A stretch of 23,133 bases of DNA from CAZGVW01 sp964529265 (GTDB lineage Bacteria; Planctomycetota; Phycisphaerae; Phycisphaerales; UBA1924): positions 1-23,133 of the forward strand of contig CAZGVW010000178.1 of the NCBI GenBank assembly GCA_964529265.1, in the 5' to 3' direction. The notes under the pieces are model-generated. The model had not been told where the DNA came from. It searched no databases and saw only the letters and a list, made by a program, of their open reading frames with translations. The position numbers and the translations under genes were made by a program. Of the stretch, positions 13,701 through 20,054 are shown piece by piece (within the stretch, counting starts at the first letter, position 1; each line of letters begins with the position of its first letter).

Positions 13701-15000
13701 CGGAGCCGAGATCGAGGCCGACGAGGTAGATTCCGTCGAGGCGCTTGGTGCGGGTCTTCTTGACGGTGGAGAGGACGACGACGCCCTGATCGATGACGGC
13801 GGGCCCGCGGATGCTGGCGTCTTCGAGGGCCGGATCGAGACGGGGGAGTTGGACGGACCAGCGTGTTTCACCGGTCTCGGTGTCGAGGGCGTGGACGCGG
13901 TCGTCGCCGTCGCGCGAGCCTTGCTGGGCGAGGCCGGTGGGCGCGATGACCCAGGGACCGAAGACGGTGACGCTGCTCAGATCCTCGATCATGCGCTGGC
14001 GCGAGCCTGAGGCGAGTGAGCGGGGCGTGGCGAGGCGGCTGAACTCGCGCTTCCAGCGGAGGGCCATGGTGAAACGGTCCCAGGCCCAGACGCTCTCGGC
14101 GTCGTTGACATAGACGGTGTCGCCGGCGACGACGGGGATCATGTAGAGGAGTTGCGCGCGGGCGGACGCGGCTTCGGGATCGGCGGCGCGGCGATCGTTG
14201 AGATCCTCGAAGGGCTCGGGCTCGTCGGCGAGGGGCTCCGACCAGAGCGGCTTTGAGACGATCTCGGTGAGATCGACCTGAGGGCCGGTTTCGAGGGGGG
14301 AGAGGCTGCGGTTGAACTCAGGCGGAGGAGGCGCGACGAAGGCGGTTTCGGGAGCGGGATCGAGGCCCGCCTCGCGGCGCCAGCGCTGGGCGTGCTGGAC
14401 GACTTCGGGCCGGCCGATGTAGCGCGCGGCGAGGGTGAGGAGTTGGGCGGCGTCCGCGCCGAGGGGGCCGAGGCGATCGGGATGGCGCTCGAGTTGCTCG
14501 AGTGTCTGGCGCGCGGCTTCGAAGGCGCCGGATTCGATGTGGCTCTGGGCGAGGCGGAGCGCGGCTTCGAAGCCGGCGGTGGTGAGGAGCCAATCGTGCT
14601 CGACCTGCGCGATCGCGCCCTCGTCGAGGCGTCGCTGGGCGACTCCGCCCTGCATGGCGCGGTAGCGCTCGAGGGCCACGGGCTTGCTGAGGAGCAGGTC
14701 GTGCGTGCGGGCGCGGGCGCTGATGAAGAGGTCTTCCTCGCCTTCGGCGACGACGAGGCGATCGCCTTCCTCGGAAATGACCTTCTGAATGACGCGGACG
14801 GCCTCATCGACATTTCCGGACGCGATGAAATCGCCGGCGCGGGCGAGGCTGTCGGCGGCGGCGGGGGAATCATCGACGTAGACGGGGATGATGATCTGGG
14901 CGCGCGCGGCGGGGGCGGCGGCGAGGGCGGCGAGGAAAGCCGCCGCCAGGAGGCGAAGTGTGTCCCAGGCGATCCGGAAACCCGATCGACCGTTGCTCAT
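10744..15000 (-). CDS. Giant secreted protein with two PQQ-like beta-propellers, 1,418 aa
   Basis: Exported protein of unknown function. A Sec signal peptide (about 1-34, LLAAAFLAALAAAPAARA|Q) precedes a helical, TPR-like region (about 45-215). A first PQQ/WD-like propeller (about 280-600) has blades such as YVNDAESVWAWDR, RVHALDTETGETRWSVQLP, LVGLDLGSGALRWRRQ and LAIDTASGRILSERW. A second helical stretch (about 640-980) contains HTT-type repeats. A second propeller (about 1040-1418) has blades SVLKHDLATGRLLWTTPP, AAAFDLATGQRLWAVGS, LVALDIRTGRSVGAL and LWQIDVAEGRRMAEP. The start ATG 15000 has GGGAGG 8 nt upstream; the same frame stays open to 16818, but those residues are antisense to pdxA. 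A possible -10 TAGACT lies near 15085. Blades of this kind can bind PQQ or act as BamB-like scaffolds; no catalytic residues are evident. Confidence 0.87.
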   Translation of the reverse strand: MSNGRSGFRIAWDTLRLLAAAFLAALAAAPAARAQIIIPVYVDDSPAAADSLARAGDFIASGNVDEAVRVIQKVISEEGDRLVVAEGEEDLFISARARTHDLLLSKPVALERYRAMQGGVAQRRLDEGAIAQVEHDWLLTTAGFEAALRLAQSHIESGAFEAARQTLEQLERHPDRLGPLGADAAQLLTLAARYIGRPEVVQHAQRWRREAGLDPAPETAFVAPPPPEFNRSLSPLETGPQVDLTEIVSKPLWSEPLADEPEPFEDLNDRRAADPEAASARAQLLYMIPVVAGDTVYVNDAESVWAWDRFTMALRWKREFSRLATPRSLASGSRQRMIEDLSSVTVFGPWVIAPTGLAQQGSRDGDDRVHALDTETGETRWSVQLPRLDPALEDASIRGPAVIDQGVVVLSTVKKTRTKRLDGIYLVGLDLGSGALRWRRQVGSVGALPYTAGARVSEPVALRHGVVYAAGRLGVAAAVESVSGRPIWVRRIQTESASAGPTDTWQVDEPRIIGDVMYAIAPNRASILAIDTASGRILSERWTTEFGRARHLLSNDATIFGVSDTSVFALDVAHFADESVKPRLILQAPAIRGRVVAAGDGVLAPVTNGLLVARADAESAENAQFIPLDHSGNFLALQSQVVVVDDVSAHSYLIWGVAERMLQERMAAEAHDAAPAATYAELAFRAGRPDRILPAVDSALTAIEARPLDERNQEARRRLFEASLEMVDPDPRKTTIERVSPELAAGLIDRLGRLASTPQERVRRLMVEGEHGESTRAPGAAVKSYQTILLTPMLASAQFERHGVTYDAEEEATRRLRRAVRDHGRAIYAQYESEAERELAAAAGSLDPDRFSAVARRYPLATCAPKAWLEAAAAFSARGKPNSAIFALERGLFAAEETLSADNPLVGELAGRLVQALAKSDRLAAASATLKRALDRWPGLILTESGATVDIASLSADLAARLARLDRLPVIGLIPPGRDGETNRVTTQTLEQWRITPPILAPRSAAAAEFIVLANEERGELGVWSADPRGGVRMLWSTGADQNTSFLHMGDDAIYLAHSSDRGPSVLKHDLATGRLLWTTPPLRQVFPPDPDLDRLVGARQNQHPEAFLDTPLDPRVPLGQALAAVDSGVLVLVERSGRAAAFDLATGQRLWAVGSTVAAVHDVAAGAGFVVIGGAPERHSRVVDNERIPGGLVALDIRTGRSVGALASDHGEVHWIRMTPEGDAVVGMKSAVACYDLFQARPRWSLTDPPSRETVDAWVFPGRVVTASDDGRLWQIDVAEGRRMAEPLESRGRVSPIFGGASGRAFGDRAVFASPLAVLAFDREGRLVGMDHRPDGAPQTLRGRFSERYVATIEIRPYTTDPTPLYGLSLVEPEGGSLAQRALVRLGEEPTELAVVNGRVLITAGNATLVIDAPPGD

Positions 15001-15126
15001 CGCGCAGACCTCCCTGTCGTCACAGTCCGCATCGTCCAACCGCGGGGCGGAAGGGTCGTTGCACACTGATTCACTGGAACAGTCTAGCGCCTCGCGGCGG
15101 GGGCGCCGCTCACTGCGCGGGCGGAG

Positions 15127-15639
15127 ATGGCCGATCGCTGGGCCTGCATGGAGTGGAGGAGGGGACAGGCTGCGGCTGCGGTCGCGGCGCCGTGTCCGGG
15201 GCGGGGCGTCGGGGCCCGCCGGGCGTGGTGGCCGCGCGAGCGCGATGGCGCCGCGGTGGTGAGCGCGCGCGTCCGGCGTGTGACGCTGCTCGTGCTGGCG
15301 ATGGTGATCATGGGGCTGGCGGACCTGGCGCTGACGCTGGAGTTTTTGCGCGCGGTGGGGATGCTGGAGGCGAACCCGATTGCGCGGGAGATGATCGCGA
15401 TCGGGGGCGCCGGGCAACTGGTGCGGTACAAGCTGTTCACGATCGTGCTGAGCGCGGGGCTGATCTACCTGCTGCGGCGGCATCGCGCGGCGGAGCGGTG
15501 CGCGTGGGTAAGCGTGGTGATTCTGCTCGGGCTCAGCGCGCACTGGCGCGTGTATGCGGAGACGATCGTGCGGCCGGACGTGTTTCCCGACCCGGCGACG
15601 CTGGCGGCGGATGCGCGGTGGGTGACGCTGGTGGAGTGA
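15127..15639 (+). CDS. DUF5658-like membrane protein, 170 aa
   Basis: Integral membrane protein resembling the DUF5658 family (function unknown). The conserved part begins around residue 50: LADLALTLEFLRAVGMLEANPIAREMI (first helix, then the EANP motif), followed by a helix RYKLFTIVLSAGLIYLLRR and a third WVSVVILLGLSAHWRVYAE. The N-terminal 45 residues from ATG 15127 are Arg/Ala/Gly-rich and may not be translated. A GTG at 15257 (VVSARVRR, just before the first helix) is a reasonable alternative, though ATG 15127 has GCGGAG directly upstream. It is divergent from the propeller gene and convergent with pdxA (20-nt gap). I am confident of the gene but not of the start. Confidence 0.72.
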   Translation: MADRWACMEWRRGQAAAAVAAPCPGRGVGARRAWWPRERDGAAVVSARVRRVTLLVLAMVIMGLADLALTLEFLRAVGMLEANPIAREMIAIGGAGQLVRYKLFTIVLSAGLIYLLRRHRAAERCAWVSVVILLGLSAHWRVYAETIVRPDVFPDPATLAADARWVTLVE

Positions 15640-15659
15640 GGCGCGTGTTTCGTCGCGGG

Positions 15660-16808
15660 TCAGCGGGTTTCGCCTGCCGCGGCGGCGGAGGCGTGGAGCG
15701 ACCTGCGGTTGATCGCGGAATCGATGGCGAGTTGCAGGGCGGCGCGCATGCTGCCGGGGTTGGCGGCGTTGCGGCCGGAGATATCGAAGGCCGTGCCGTG
15801 ATCGGGGCTGGTGCGCACGATGGGCAGGCCGACGGTGACGTTCACGGCGCTGTCCCACGCGGTGAGTTTCACGGGGATGAGGCCCTGATCGTGGTACATG
15901 GCCACGACCAGGTCGTATTTCCCGGCGATGGCGGCGTTGAAGATGGTGTCGGCGGGGAAGGGGCCGCGGACATCGATGCCGGCATCCTGCGCGAGGCGGA
16001 TGGCGGGCTCGATGAGGCGGGATTCCTCGTCGCCGAAGAGGCCGTTCTCGCCGGCGTGCGGGTTGAGGCCGCACACGGCGATGCGCGGGCGAGCCATGCC
16101 GAGTTCGACGCAGGCCTGATGGCCGAGGTCGATGGGATCGAAGACGCGGCCGATGGTGAGGACGTTGCGAAGCTCCATGAGCGGAACGTGCCCGCTGGCG
16201 AGGATGACGCGGAGTTTCGGCGAGACGAACATCATCGCGCTGCGCTTGACGGCGAAGCGAGTGGCGAGCAGTTCGGTGTGGCCGGGGTATTTGCCGCGGC
16301 CGGCGAGGGCCCAGGATTGCTTGCTGATGGGGGCAGTGACGATGGCGTCCACGCGGCGGCCATCGCCTTCGGGGCGCTTGCTGTCGCGGATGGCGTCCTC
16401 GATGAAGCGGAAGGAGGTTTCGCCGCCGATGCGGGTGGGCTGGGCCTGCTCGCGCCCCGCGCCGGGGGAGACAGCCGCGGCGAACTCGTCGTAATCGAGG
16501 ATGACGACGCTGTGGCCGACGGCGGTTTCGACGAGGGGGGAATCGTGCTGGACGCGCCACCAGTAAGGATCGATCTCGGCGAGGTCCGCGGCGTAGTGGA
16601 AGGCTTCGGCCATGCCGTAGACGAAGAAGCGAGCCTGTCGGCGCAGGGCGGGATCGGCGAGGGCCTTCACAACGACCTCGGGGCCGATGCCGAGGGGATC
16701 GCCCATGGTGACGGCGATGGTGGGGCGCCAGGGGCGGCGCGGGGGCGTGGGGCTCTGGCCGGGGGCCGGGAGAGCGGGGTCGGGATCGGATGGGCCGAAG
16801 AAGGTCAT
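15660..16808 (-). CDS. pdxA: 4-hydroxythreonine-4-phosphate dehydrogenase, 382 aa
   Basis: Oxidises 4-phosphooxy-L-threonine with NAD(P)+ to the precursor that PdxJ condenses into pyridoxine 5'-phosphate (DXP-dependent vitamin B6 pathway). All family landmarks are present: TMGDPLGIGPE (34-44; the family usually has Ala where Leu39 stands), TAPISK (158-163), the three metal-binding histidines His177 (PGHTE), His207 (SGHVPL) and His306 (MYHDQGLIPVK), LNPHAGENGLFGDEE (248-262), and NVTVGLPIVRTSPDHGTAFDISG (323-345). It is longer than the E. coli enzyme (about 329 aa) because of a Pro-rich N-terminal extension of about 28 residues and a short insert near residue 115. The start ATG 16808 has TACGAT 9 nt upstream and no Shine-Dalgarno. 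It is a single gene here, convergent with the DUF5658 gene. Confidence 0.96.
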   Translation of the reverse strand: MTFFGPSDPDPALPAPGQSPTPPRRPWRPTIAVTMGDPLGIGPEVVVKALADPALRRQARFFVYGMAEAFHYAADLAEIDPYWWRVQHDSPLVETAVGHSVVILDYDEFAAAVSPGAGREQAQPTRIGGETSFRFIEDAIRDSKRPEGDGRRVDAIVTAPISKQSWALAGRGKYPGHTELLATRFAVKRSAMMFVSPKLRVILASGHVPLMELRNVLTIGRVFDPIDLGHQACVELGMARPRIAVCGLNPHAGENGLFGDEESRLIEPAIRLAQDAGIDVRGPFPADTIFNAAIAGKYDLVVAMYHDQGLIPVKLTAWDSAVNVTVGLPIVRTSPDHGTAFDISGRNAANPGSMRAALQLAIDSAINRRSLHASAAAAGETR

Positions 16809-16817
16809 TGATGAGCA

Positions 16818-16823
16818 ATCGTA
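16818..16823 (-). promoter_or_regulatory. Predicted -10 box of a leaderless transcript (pdxA)
   Basis: TACGAT on the minus strand is followed by 9 nt (TGCTCATCA) and then ATG 16808. No Shine-Dalgarno is present. Confidence 0.45.
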
Positions 16824-16946
16824 TGTCGGGGGTCGGCGGGTGGCAGGGGCGAGGGGTCGGGTGGCGGCGAAATCGGGGGGCCGGGTGTCCGAAGAATGAA
16901 AGCGCCGGCGCCGGTTGGGGTGGCGGCGATCAGGAGACAGGGGACA

Positions 16947-17402
16947 ATGAGCGCTGCAACTGCCGCGACAGGAGCCTACGCCATGCCGGCCAACCAGAGC
17001 GCACCCCGGGTTGTGGACGACCATGCGGGCGAGGCGGAGCGGACGTACTCGCTGTTCAACCACCTGGTCGGGCTGCTGAGCCTGTTTGACTTCGCGGTGC
17101 TGGGCCTGATCGGCACGGCGATCATGTGGCGCGTGAAGCACGACGAATCGCCGTTTCTGGACGACCACGGGAGGGAGGCGGTGAATTTTCAGATTTCGCT
17201 GCTGGTGTTCAGCGTGGCGTTCATCGTGTTCTGCATAGTCACGTTCGGCTTCGGAGCGGTTCTGACGCCGGTGTTCATCGCGGCGATGATTGCGCTGCGC
17301 CTTGTGGGCTGTATTCGAGGCTCGATGGCGGCGCACAGGGGCGAGTTTTACCGGTATCCGATGTGCATCCGGTTCATCCAGCCGCCTGTGAAGGCGGCGT
17401 GA
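16947..17402 (+). CDS. DUF4870 membrane protein, 151 aa
   Basis: Small membrane protein of the DUF4870 (Tic20-like) family, function unknown. It shows the family pattern: AERTYSLFNHLVGLLSLFDFAVLGLIGTAIMWRVKHDESPFLDDHGREAVNFQISL (about 33-88), in which the conserved His-Gly-Arg-Glu-Ala-Val-Asn-Phe-Gln segment follows the first helix pair, and then two more helices (about 88-125). It ends YRYPMCIRFIQ. The start ATG 16947 is supported by AGGAG 10 nt upstream; an upstream ATG at 16896 lacks a ribosome binding site. It lies between divergent pdxA and the downstream ABC gene (55-nt gap), which has its own predicted promoter. Confidence 0.85.
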   Translation: MSAATAATGAYAMPANQSAPRVVDDHAGEAERTYSLFNHLVGLLSLFDFAVLGLIGTAIMWRVKHDESPFLDDHGREAVNFQISLLVFSVAFIVFCIVTFGFGAVLTPVFIAAMIALRLVGCIRGSMAAHRGEFYRYPMCIRFIQPPVKAA

Positions 17403-17444
17403 GGCGGCTGACCGGCGGGCGTGGCCTGCGTGGGCGGGGCGCCA

Positions 17445-17450
17445 TATCCT
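17445..17450 (+). promoter_or_regulatory. Predicted -10 box of a leaderless transcript (lptB-like)
   Basis: TATCCT is followed by 7 nt (CCTGCCC) and then GTG 17458. The CCTCC in this stretch is the complement of a Shine-Dalgarno sequence, not a ribosome binding site. Confidence 0.4.
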
Positions 17451-17457
17451 CCTGCCC

Positions 17458-18231
17458 GTGCCTCCGCTTCTCGAGACGCACAATCTTGTGAAATCGTTCG
17501 CCGGCCGGACGGTGGTCCGGGGGGTGTCTTTTCACGTGGACCCCTCGGAGATCGTGGGGCTGCTCGGCCGCAACGGGGCGGGCAAGACGACGTGCTTCCG
17601 GATGACGATGGGGATGATCGACGCGGATTCGGGGTCGGTGCGTTTCGGCGACCGGGACGTGAGCCGGCTGCCGATGTATCGCCGGGCGCGGCGGGGGATG
17701 GGGTATCTTTCGCAGGAGCCCTCGGTGTTCTCGCGGCTGACGGTGGAGCAGAATCTGCTGGCGATTCTGGAGACGCGACGGATGTCGCGCAAGCAGCGGA
17801 AGCAGCGATGCCTCGACCTGCTGCACCAATATGGATTGATCCACAAGGCGAAGGACCAGGCGCGGACGTGCTCGGGAGGAGAGCGGCGGAAACTGGAGAT
17901 CGCGCGGGCGCTGGTGACGAATCCGCGGCTGATCCTGCTGGATGAGCCCTTCTCGGGGGTGGACCCGCTGGCGGTGGAGGACCTGCAGGGGGAGATCCGC
18001 CGGCTGACGGAACTGGGGATTGCGGTGCTCATCACGGACCACAACGTGCAGCAGACGCTGCGGATCTGCGACCGGGCGTATGTGATCGACGAGGGCAAGG
18101 TGCTGCGCGAGGGGGCGCCGAAGAGCCTGATCAACGACGACCTGGTGCGGCGGGCGTATCTGGGGTCGCTGTTCCGGGGCGATGAGTTCGATGAGCGGCC
18201 GTCGCGCAGCGCAGCCGCGGCGGCGCGGTGA
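17458..18231 (+). CDS. lptB: ABC transporter ATPase, LptB-like, 257 aa
   Basis: Cytoplasmic ATPase, most similar by eye to LptB, which powers lipopolysaccharide extraction from the inner membrane with LptFG. Motifs: Walker A GRNGAGKTT (37-45), Q-loop Gln86 (YLSQEPSVFSRLTVEQN, a typical LptB segment), signature CSGGERRKLEIARAL (138-152), Walker B LILLDEPFSGVDPLAV (158-173), H-loop His195 (ITDHNV), and the YVIDEGKVLREGAP tail. Signature position 1 is Cys rather than the common Leu. A C-terminal extension (about 240-257) is rich in Arg, Ser and Ala. The start GTG 17458 gives MPPLLETHNLVKSF. No LptA/C/F/G is adjacent; the next gene is a lipoprotein 13 nt downstream. A LivG/F-type ATPase is a less likely alternative. 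Confidence 0.87.
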   Translation: MPPLLETHNLVKSFAGRTVVRGVSFHVDPSEIVGLLGRNGAGKTTCFRMTMGMIDADSGSVRFGDRDVSRLPMYRRARRGMGYLSQEPSVFSRLTVEQNLLAILETRRMSRKQRKQRCLDLLHQYGLIHKAKDQARTCSGGERRKLEIARALVTNPRLILLDEPFSGVDPLAVEDLQGEIRRLTELGIAVLITDHNVQQTLRICDRAYVIDEGKVLREGAPKSLINDDLVRRAYLGSLFRGDEFDERPSRSAAAAAR

Positions 18232-18237
18232 TAGGTT
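18232..18237 (+). promoter_or_regulatory. Possible -10 box for the PEGA-type lipoprotein gene
   Basis: TAGGTT is followed by 7 nt (GGCGCGG) and then ATG 18245. It starts one base after the stop codon of the ABC gene, so read-through from that gene is equally possible. Confidence 0.3.
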
Positions 18238-18244
18238 GGCGCGG

Positions 18245-18703
18245 ATGAAGCGGGCGATGACGCTGGCGGGGCTGATCGCGGGCGCGGGGGCGCTGGGCGG
18301 CTGCCTGGAGCGGCGGATTCACATCACATCGGAGCCGACGGGCGCGCTGGTGCACCTGAACGACGTGGAGGTGGGGCACACGCCGGTGGAGGTGGATTTC
18401 ACCTATTACGGCGTGTACGACGTGCGCGTGACGAAAGATGGGTTCAAGCCGCTGATGACGAGCGCGGAGGCGTCGGCGCCGGTGTACGAGTGGCCGGTGA
18501 TCGACCTGGCGGCGGAGATGATTCCGGCGCGGATCGTGACGGACATCGAGTGGCATTTCACGCTCGAGCCGGCGGATCATGATCCGGATGCGCTGATCGA
18601 GCGGGCGCGGGGGCTGCGGGGGCGGTTCGAGGAAGAGGTGGAGGGGGAGTTTGTGGGGCCGCCTGCGCCAGGGGGTCAGGATTCGCGCGGCTCGGAGCCG
18701 TGA
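18245..18703 (+). CDS. PEGA-domain-like lipoprotein, 152 aa
   Basis: Predicted lipoprotein: a short signal (1-19) ends in the lipobox LGGC with the modifiable Cys at about 20. The body begins RRIHITSEPTGALVHLNDVEVGHTPVEVDFTYYGVYDVRVTKDGFKPL, a PEGA-like beta repeat (SxPxGAxVxLNxxxxGxTPxxxxFxxxGxYxVxxxKxGF), known in surface proteins of planctomycetes and other bacteria. The C-terminal third (about 110-152) is charged with a probable helical segment and a Gly/Pro tail. It follows the LptB-like gene by 13 nt, so an envelope role linked to that transporter is possible but unproven. It converges on parE with a 7-nt gap. Confidence 0.82.
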   Translation: MKRAMTLAGLIAGAGALGGCLERRIHITSEPTGALVHLNDVEVGHTPVEVDFTYYGVYDVRVTKDGFKPLMTSAEASAPVYEWPVIDLAAEMIPARIVTDIEWHFTLEPADHDPDALIERARGLRGRFEEEVEGEFVGPPAPGGQDSRGSEP

Positions 18704-18710
18704 GCGAGCA

Positions 18711-19010
18711 CTACGACGGGAGGCGTGAATCGAAGTCCATGCCGCCATGGAGCACGCGCTGAATGAGCACTTCGTCGGCTGTGAACGTGTAGAAGACAAT
18801 GTGACTCCCCACGAGCCGTGAGCGGTAGCCGGCGCGGAGATTGCTGCGGTCCTTCCCGTGCTTGGGGCGTCGGGCGCACTCTTTCATGCCCGCTTCCAGC
18901 TCGTCGAGATAGCCATCGGCCTGTGATTCGCCGAACGTTTCGCGAGTCCAGCGCCAGATCGCCACGAGATCGGCCTCCGCGCGGTGGCTGACGAGCAGGC
19001 GGCGTGTCAC
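18711..19010 (-). CDS. parE: ParE/RelE-superfamily toxin, 99 aa
   Basis: Toxin of a type II toxin-antitoxin pair; ParE proteins poison DNA gyrase, whereas the related RelE proteins cleave mRNA on the ribosome. Family features: LLVSHRAEADLVAIWRWTRETFGE (about 5-28, N-terminal helices), the Arg-rich middle RRPKHGKDRSNLRAGYRSRLVGSHIVFYTFTADEVLIQRVLHGGMDF (about 48-94), with the terminal VLIQRVLHGGMD strand diagnostic of ParE. The start is GTG 19010, overlapping the parD stop in a GTGA arrangement (4 nt). Complete and apparently intact. Target not determined. Confidence 0.9.
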   Translation of the reverse strand: MTRRLLVSHRAEADLVAIWRWTRETFGESQADGYLDELEAGMKECARRPKHGKDRSNLRAGYRSRLVGSHIVFYTFTADEVLIQRVLHGGMDFDSRLPS

Positions 19011-19261
19011 GACCGCGGCGGCCCGGTGTCTCGACGGGCTCGACGCTTGATCTTCGCCATGTCGAGCGGTCCGGCGATTCCGCTTTCCTCGCCTTCGAGC
19101 AGGGCGTGGCGGATGGCTTCGATCTTCCGCTCGTGCTCTTCGAGAAGCCGCAGGCCGGAGCGGATGACATCGGTCGCGTTCGCGTAGCGGCCGGACTCAA
19201 CTTGCGCGGACACAAACTCGTCGAAGTGCTCACCGAGGATGAAGGATGTGTTCCTGGCCAC
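19007..19261 (-). CDS. parD: ParD-like ribbon-helix-helix antitoxin, 84 aa
   Basis: Antitoxin that neutralises ParE and represses its own operon. The N-terminus MARNTSFILGEHFDEFVSAQVESGRYANATDVIRSGLRLLEEHE is the typical ParD ribbon-helix-helix (strand about 3-9, helices about 10-22 and 28-42). The C-terminal half (about 43-84, HALLEGEESGIAGPLDMAKIKRRAR) is the toxin-binding arm. ATG 19267 is the first in-frame start, but GTG 19261 two codons later is preferred: it yields the canonical M-A-R-N-T-S start, and the promoter -10 TATTGT ends right before 19267, leaving 6 nt to this GTG. It overlaps parE by 4 nt. Confidence 0.9.
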   Translation of the reverse strand: MARNTSFILGEHFDEFVSAQVESGRYANATDVIRSGLRLLEEHERKIEAIRHALLEGEESGIAGPLDMAKIKRRARRDTGPPRS

Positions 19262-19267
19262 GACCAT

Positions 19268-19295
19268 ACAATACCATATTCTGGTATGCAGTCAA
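19268..19295 (-). promoter_or_regulatory. parDE promoter overlapping a palindromic operator
   Basis: On the minus strand, TTGACT (19295-19290), 16 nt, TATTGT (19273-19268). Within it lies a perfect palindrome, ATACCA-N5-TGGTAT (19271-19287), overlapping the spacer and half of the -10. This is the expected place for autorepression by the ribbon-helix-helix antitoxin. Confidence 0.7.
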
Positions 19296-19323
19296 CCTAA
19301 AGCGTGGGGCCTCGACGCGTCAG

Positions 19324-19965
19324 TTATCGCTCCAGCGGCCGCGCCGGGACGCCGACGACCAGTTGACCGTCCTCGACATCGCTGAGCACGGCCGCCCCGG
19401 CGCCGACGACGCAGCGGGCGCCGATGCGCACGCCGGGCAGGGCGCGCGAGCCGAGGCCGATAAGCGTGTGATCGCCCACGCGCACAGCGCCGCCGAGCAC
19501 CGCTCCGGGCGCCACGTGGGCGTTGACGCCGATGACGCAATCGTGCTCGACGACGGCGCCGGAGTTCACGGTCGCGTGCGCGCCGATGCGGGCGTGGGTG
19601 TGGATGATCGCGCCGGGGCCGATGAAGACGCCTTCCTCGAGCGAAGCGCTGGGTGAGACGAAGGCGCGTGGGTGGACCACCGTCGCGGCGCGGCCGTTCA
19701 GGCGGGCGGCGAGGCGCTCGCGCAGGCCGATGTCGCCGAGGCCGAGGATGAGGGCGCGGCGGGAGAGGAACTCGCCGCTCTCGAGCATCATCATGCCGCC
19801 GATGCGCTCGGCGAAGCCGCCGAGGCGCGCGGTGGGGGCGTCGTCGAGGAAGCCGCTCAGGCGCAGGCCCGCGGCAAGGGCCGCTTCGGCGACGACGGTG
19901 GCGTGCCCGCCGCCGCCGACGATGACGATGCCGCTCGCTTCCGCCTGCCGTTCCTGCCAGCCCAT
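19324..19965 (-). CDS. NeuD/PglD-family sugar O-acyltransferase, 213 aa
   Basis: Left-handed beta-helix acetyltransferase of the NeuD/PglD type, which acetylates sugar nucleotides or sialic acid in surface polysaccharide or glycoprotein synthesis. The N-terminal Rossmann-like domain has IVIVGGGGHATVVAEAAL (about 13-30) and GFLDD (about 39). A hexapeptide-repeat domain occupies about 95-210 (VVHPRAFVSPSASLEEGVFIGPGAIIHTHARIGAHATVNSGAVVEHD..., with His of the VEHDC motif at the catalytic position), ending VGVPARPLER. Start ATG 19965 has AGGAGGT 7 nt upstream. It is divergent from mqnA (89-nt gap) and no other glycan gene is adjacent, so the sugar acceptor cannot be named. Confidence 0.88.
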   Translation of the reverse strand: MGWQERQAEASGIVIVGGGGHATVVAEAALAAGLRLSGFLDDAPTARLGGFAERIGGMMMLESGEFLSRRALILGLGDIGLRERLAARLNGRAATVVHPRAFVSPSASLEEGVFIGPGAIIHTHARIGAHATVNSGAVVEHDCVIGVNAHVAPGAVLGGAVRVGDHTLIGLGSRALPGVRIGARCVVGAGAAVLSDVEDGQLVVGVPARPLER

Positions 19966-20042
19966 GCGCGGGACCTCCTGCCGCGGGCATGGTCGCAGGC
20001 CGGCGGGGTGGCGTCCAACGGGCCCGCGTGCGGCGGGCGCAA

Positions 20043-20048
20043 TACGAT
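20043..20048 (+). promoter_or_regulatory. Predicted -10 box of a leaderless transcript (mqnA)
   Basis: TACGAT is followed by 6 nt (GTGGGC) and then ATG 20055. This is the same hexamer as upstream of pdxA. Confidence 0.45.
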
Positions 20049-20054
20049 GTGGGC

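Noticed and set aside
12511..14010. Long plus-strand frame (499 codons) opposite the propeller gene
   Set aside because: Gly/Asp/Val-rich mirror composition; the minus strand carries blade repeats and a signal peptide.
10744..16818. A single 2,024-residue frame on the minus strand
   Set aside because: Only 10744-15000 is real: it has a signal peptide and a strong ribosome binding site at ATG 15000. The upstream part is antisense or out of frame to pdxA and is Arg/Pro-rich junk typical of GC-rich DNA.
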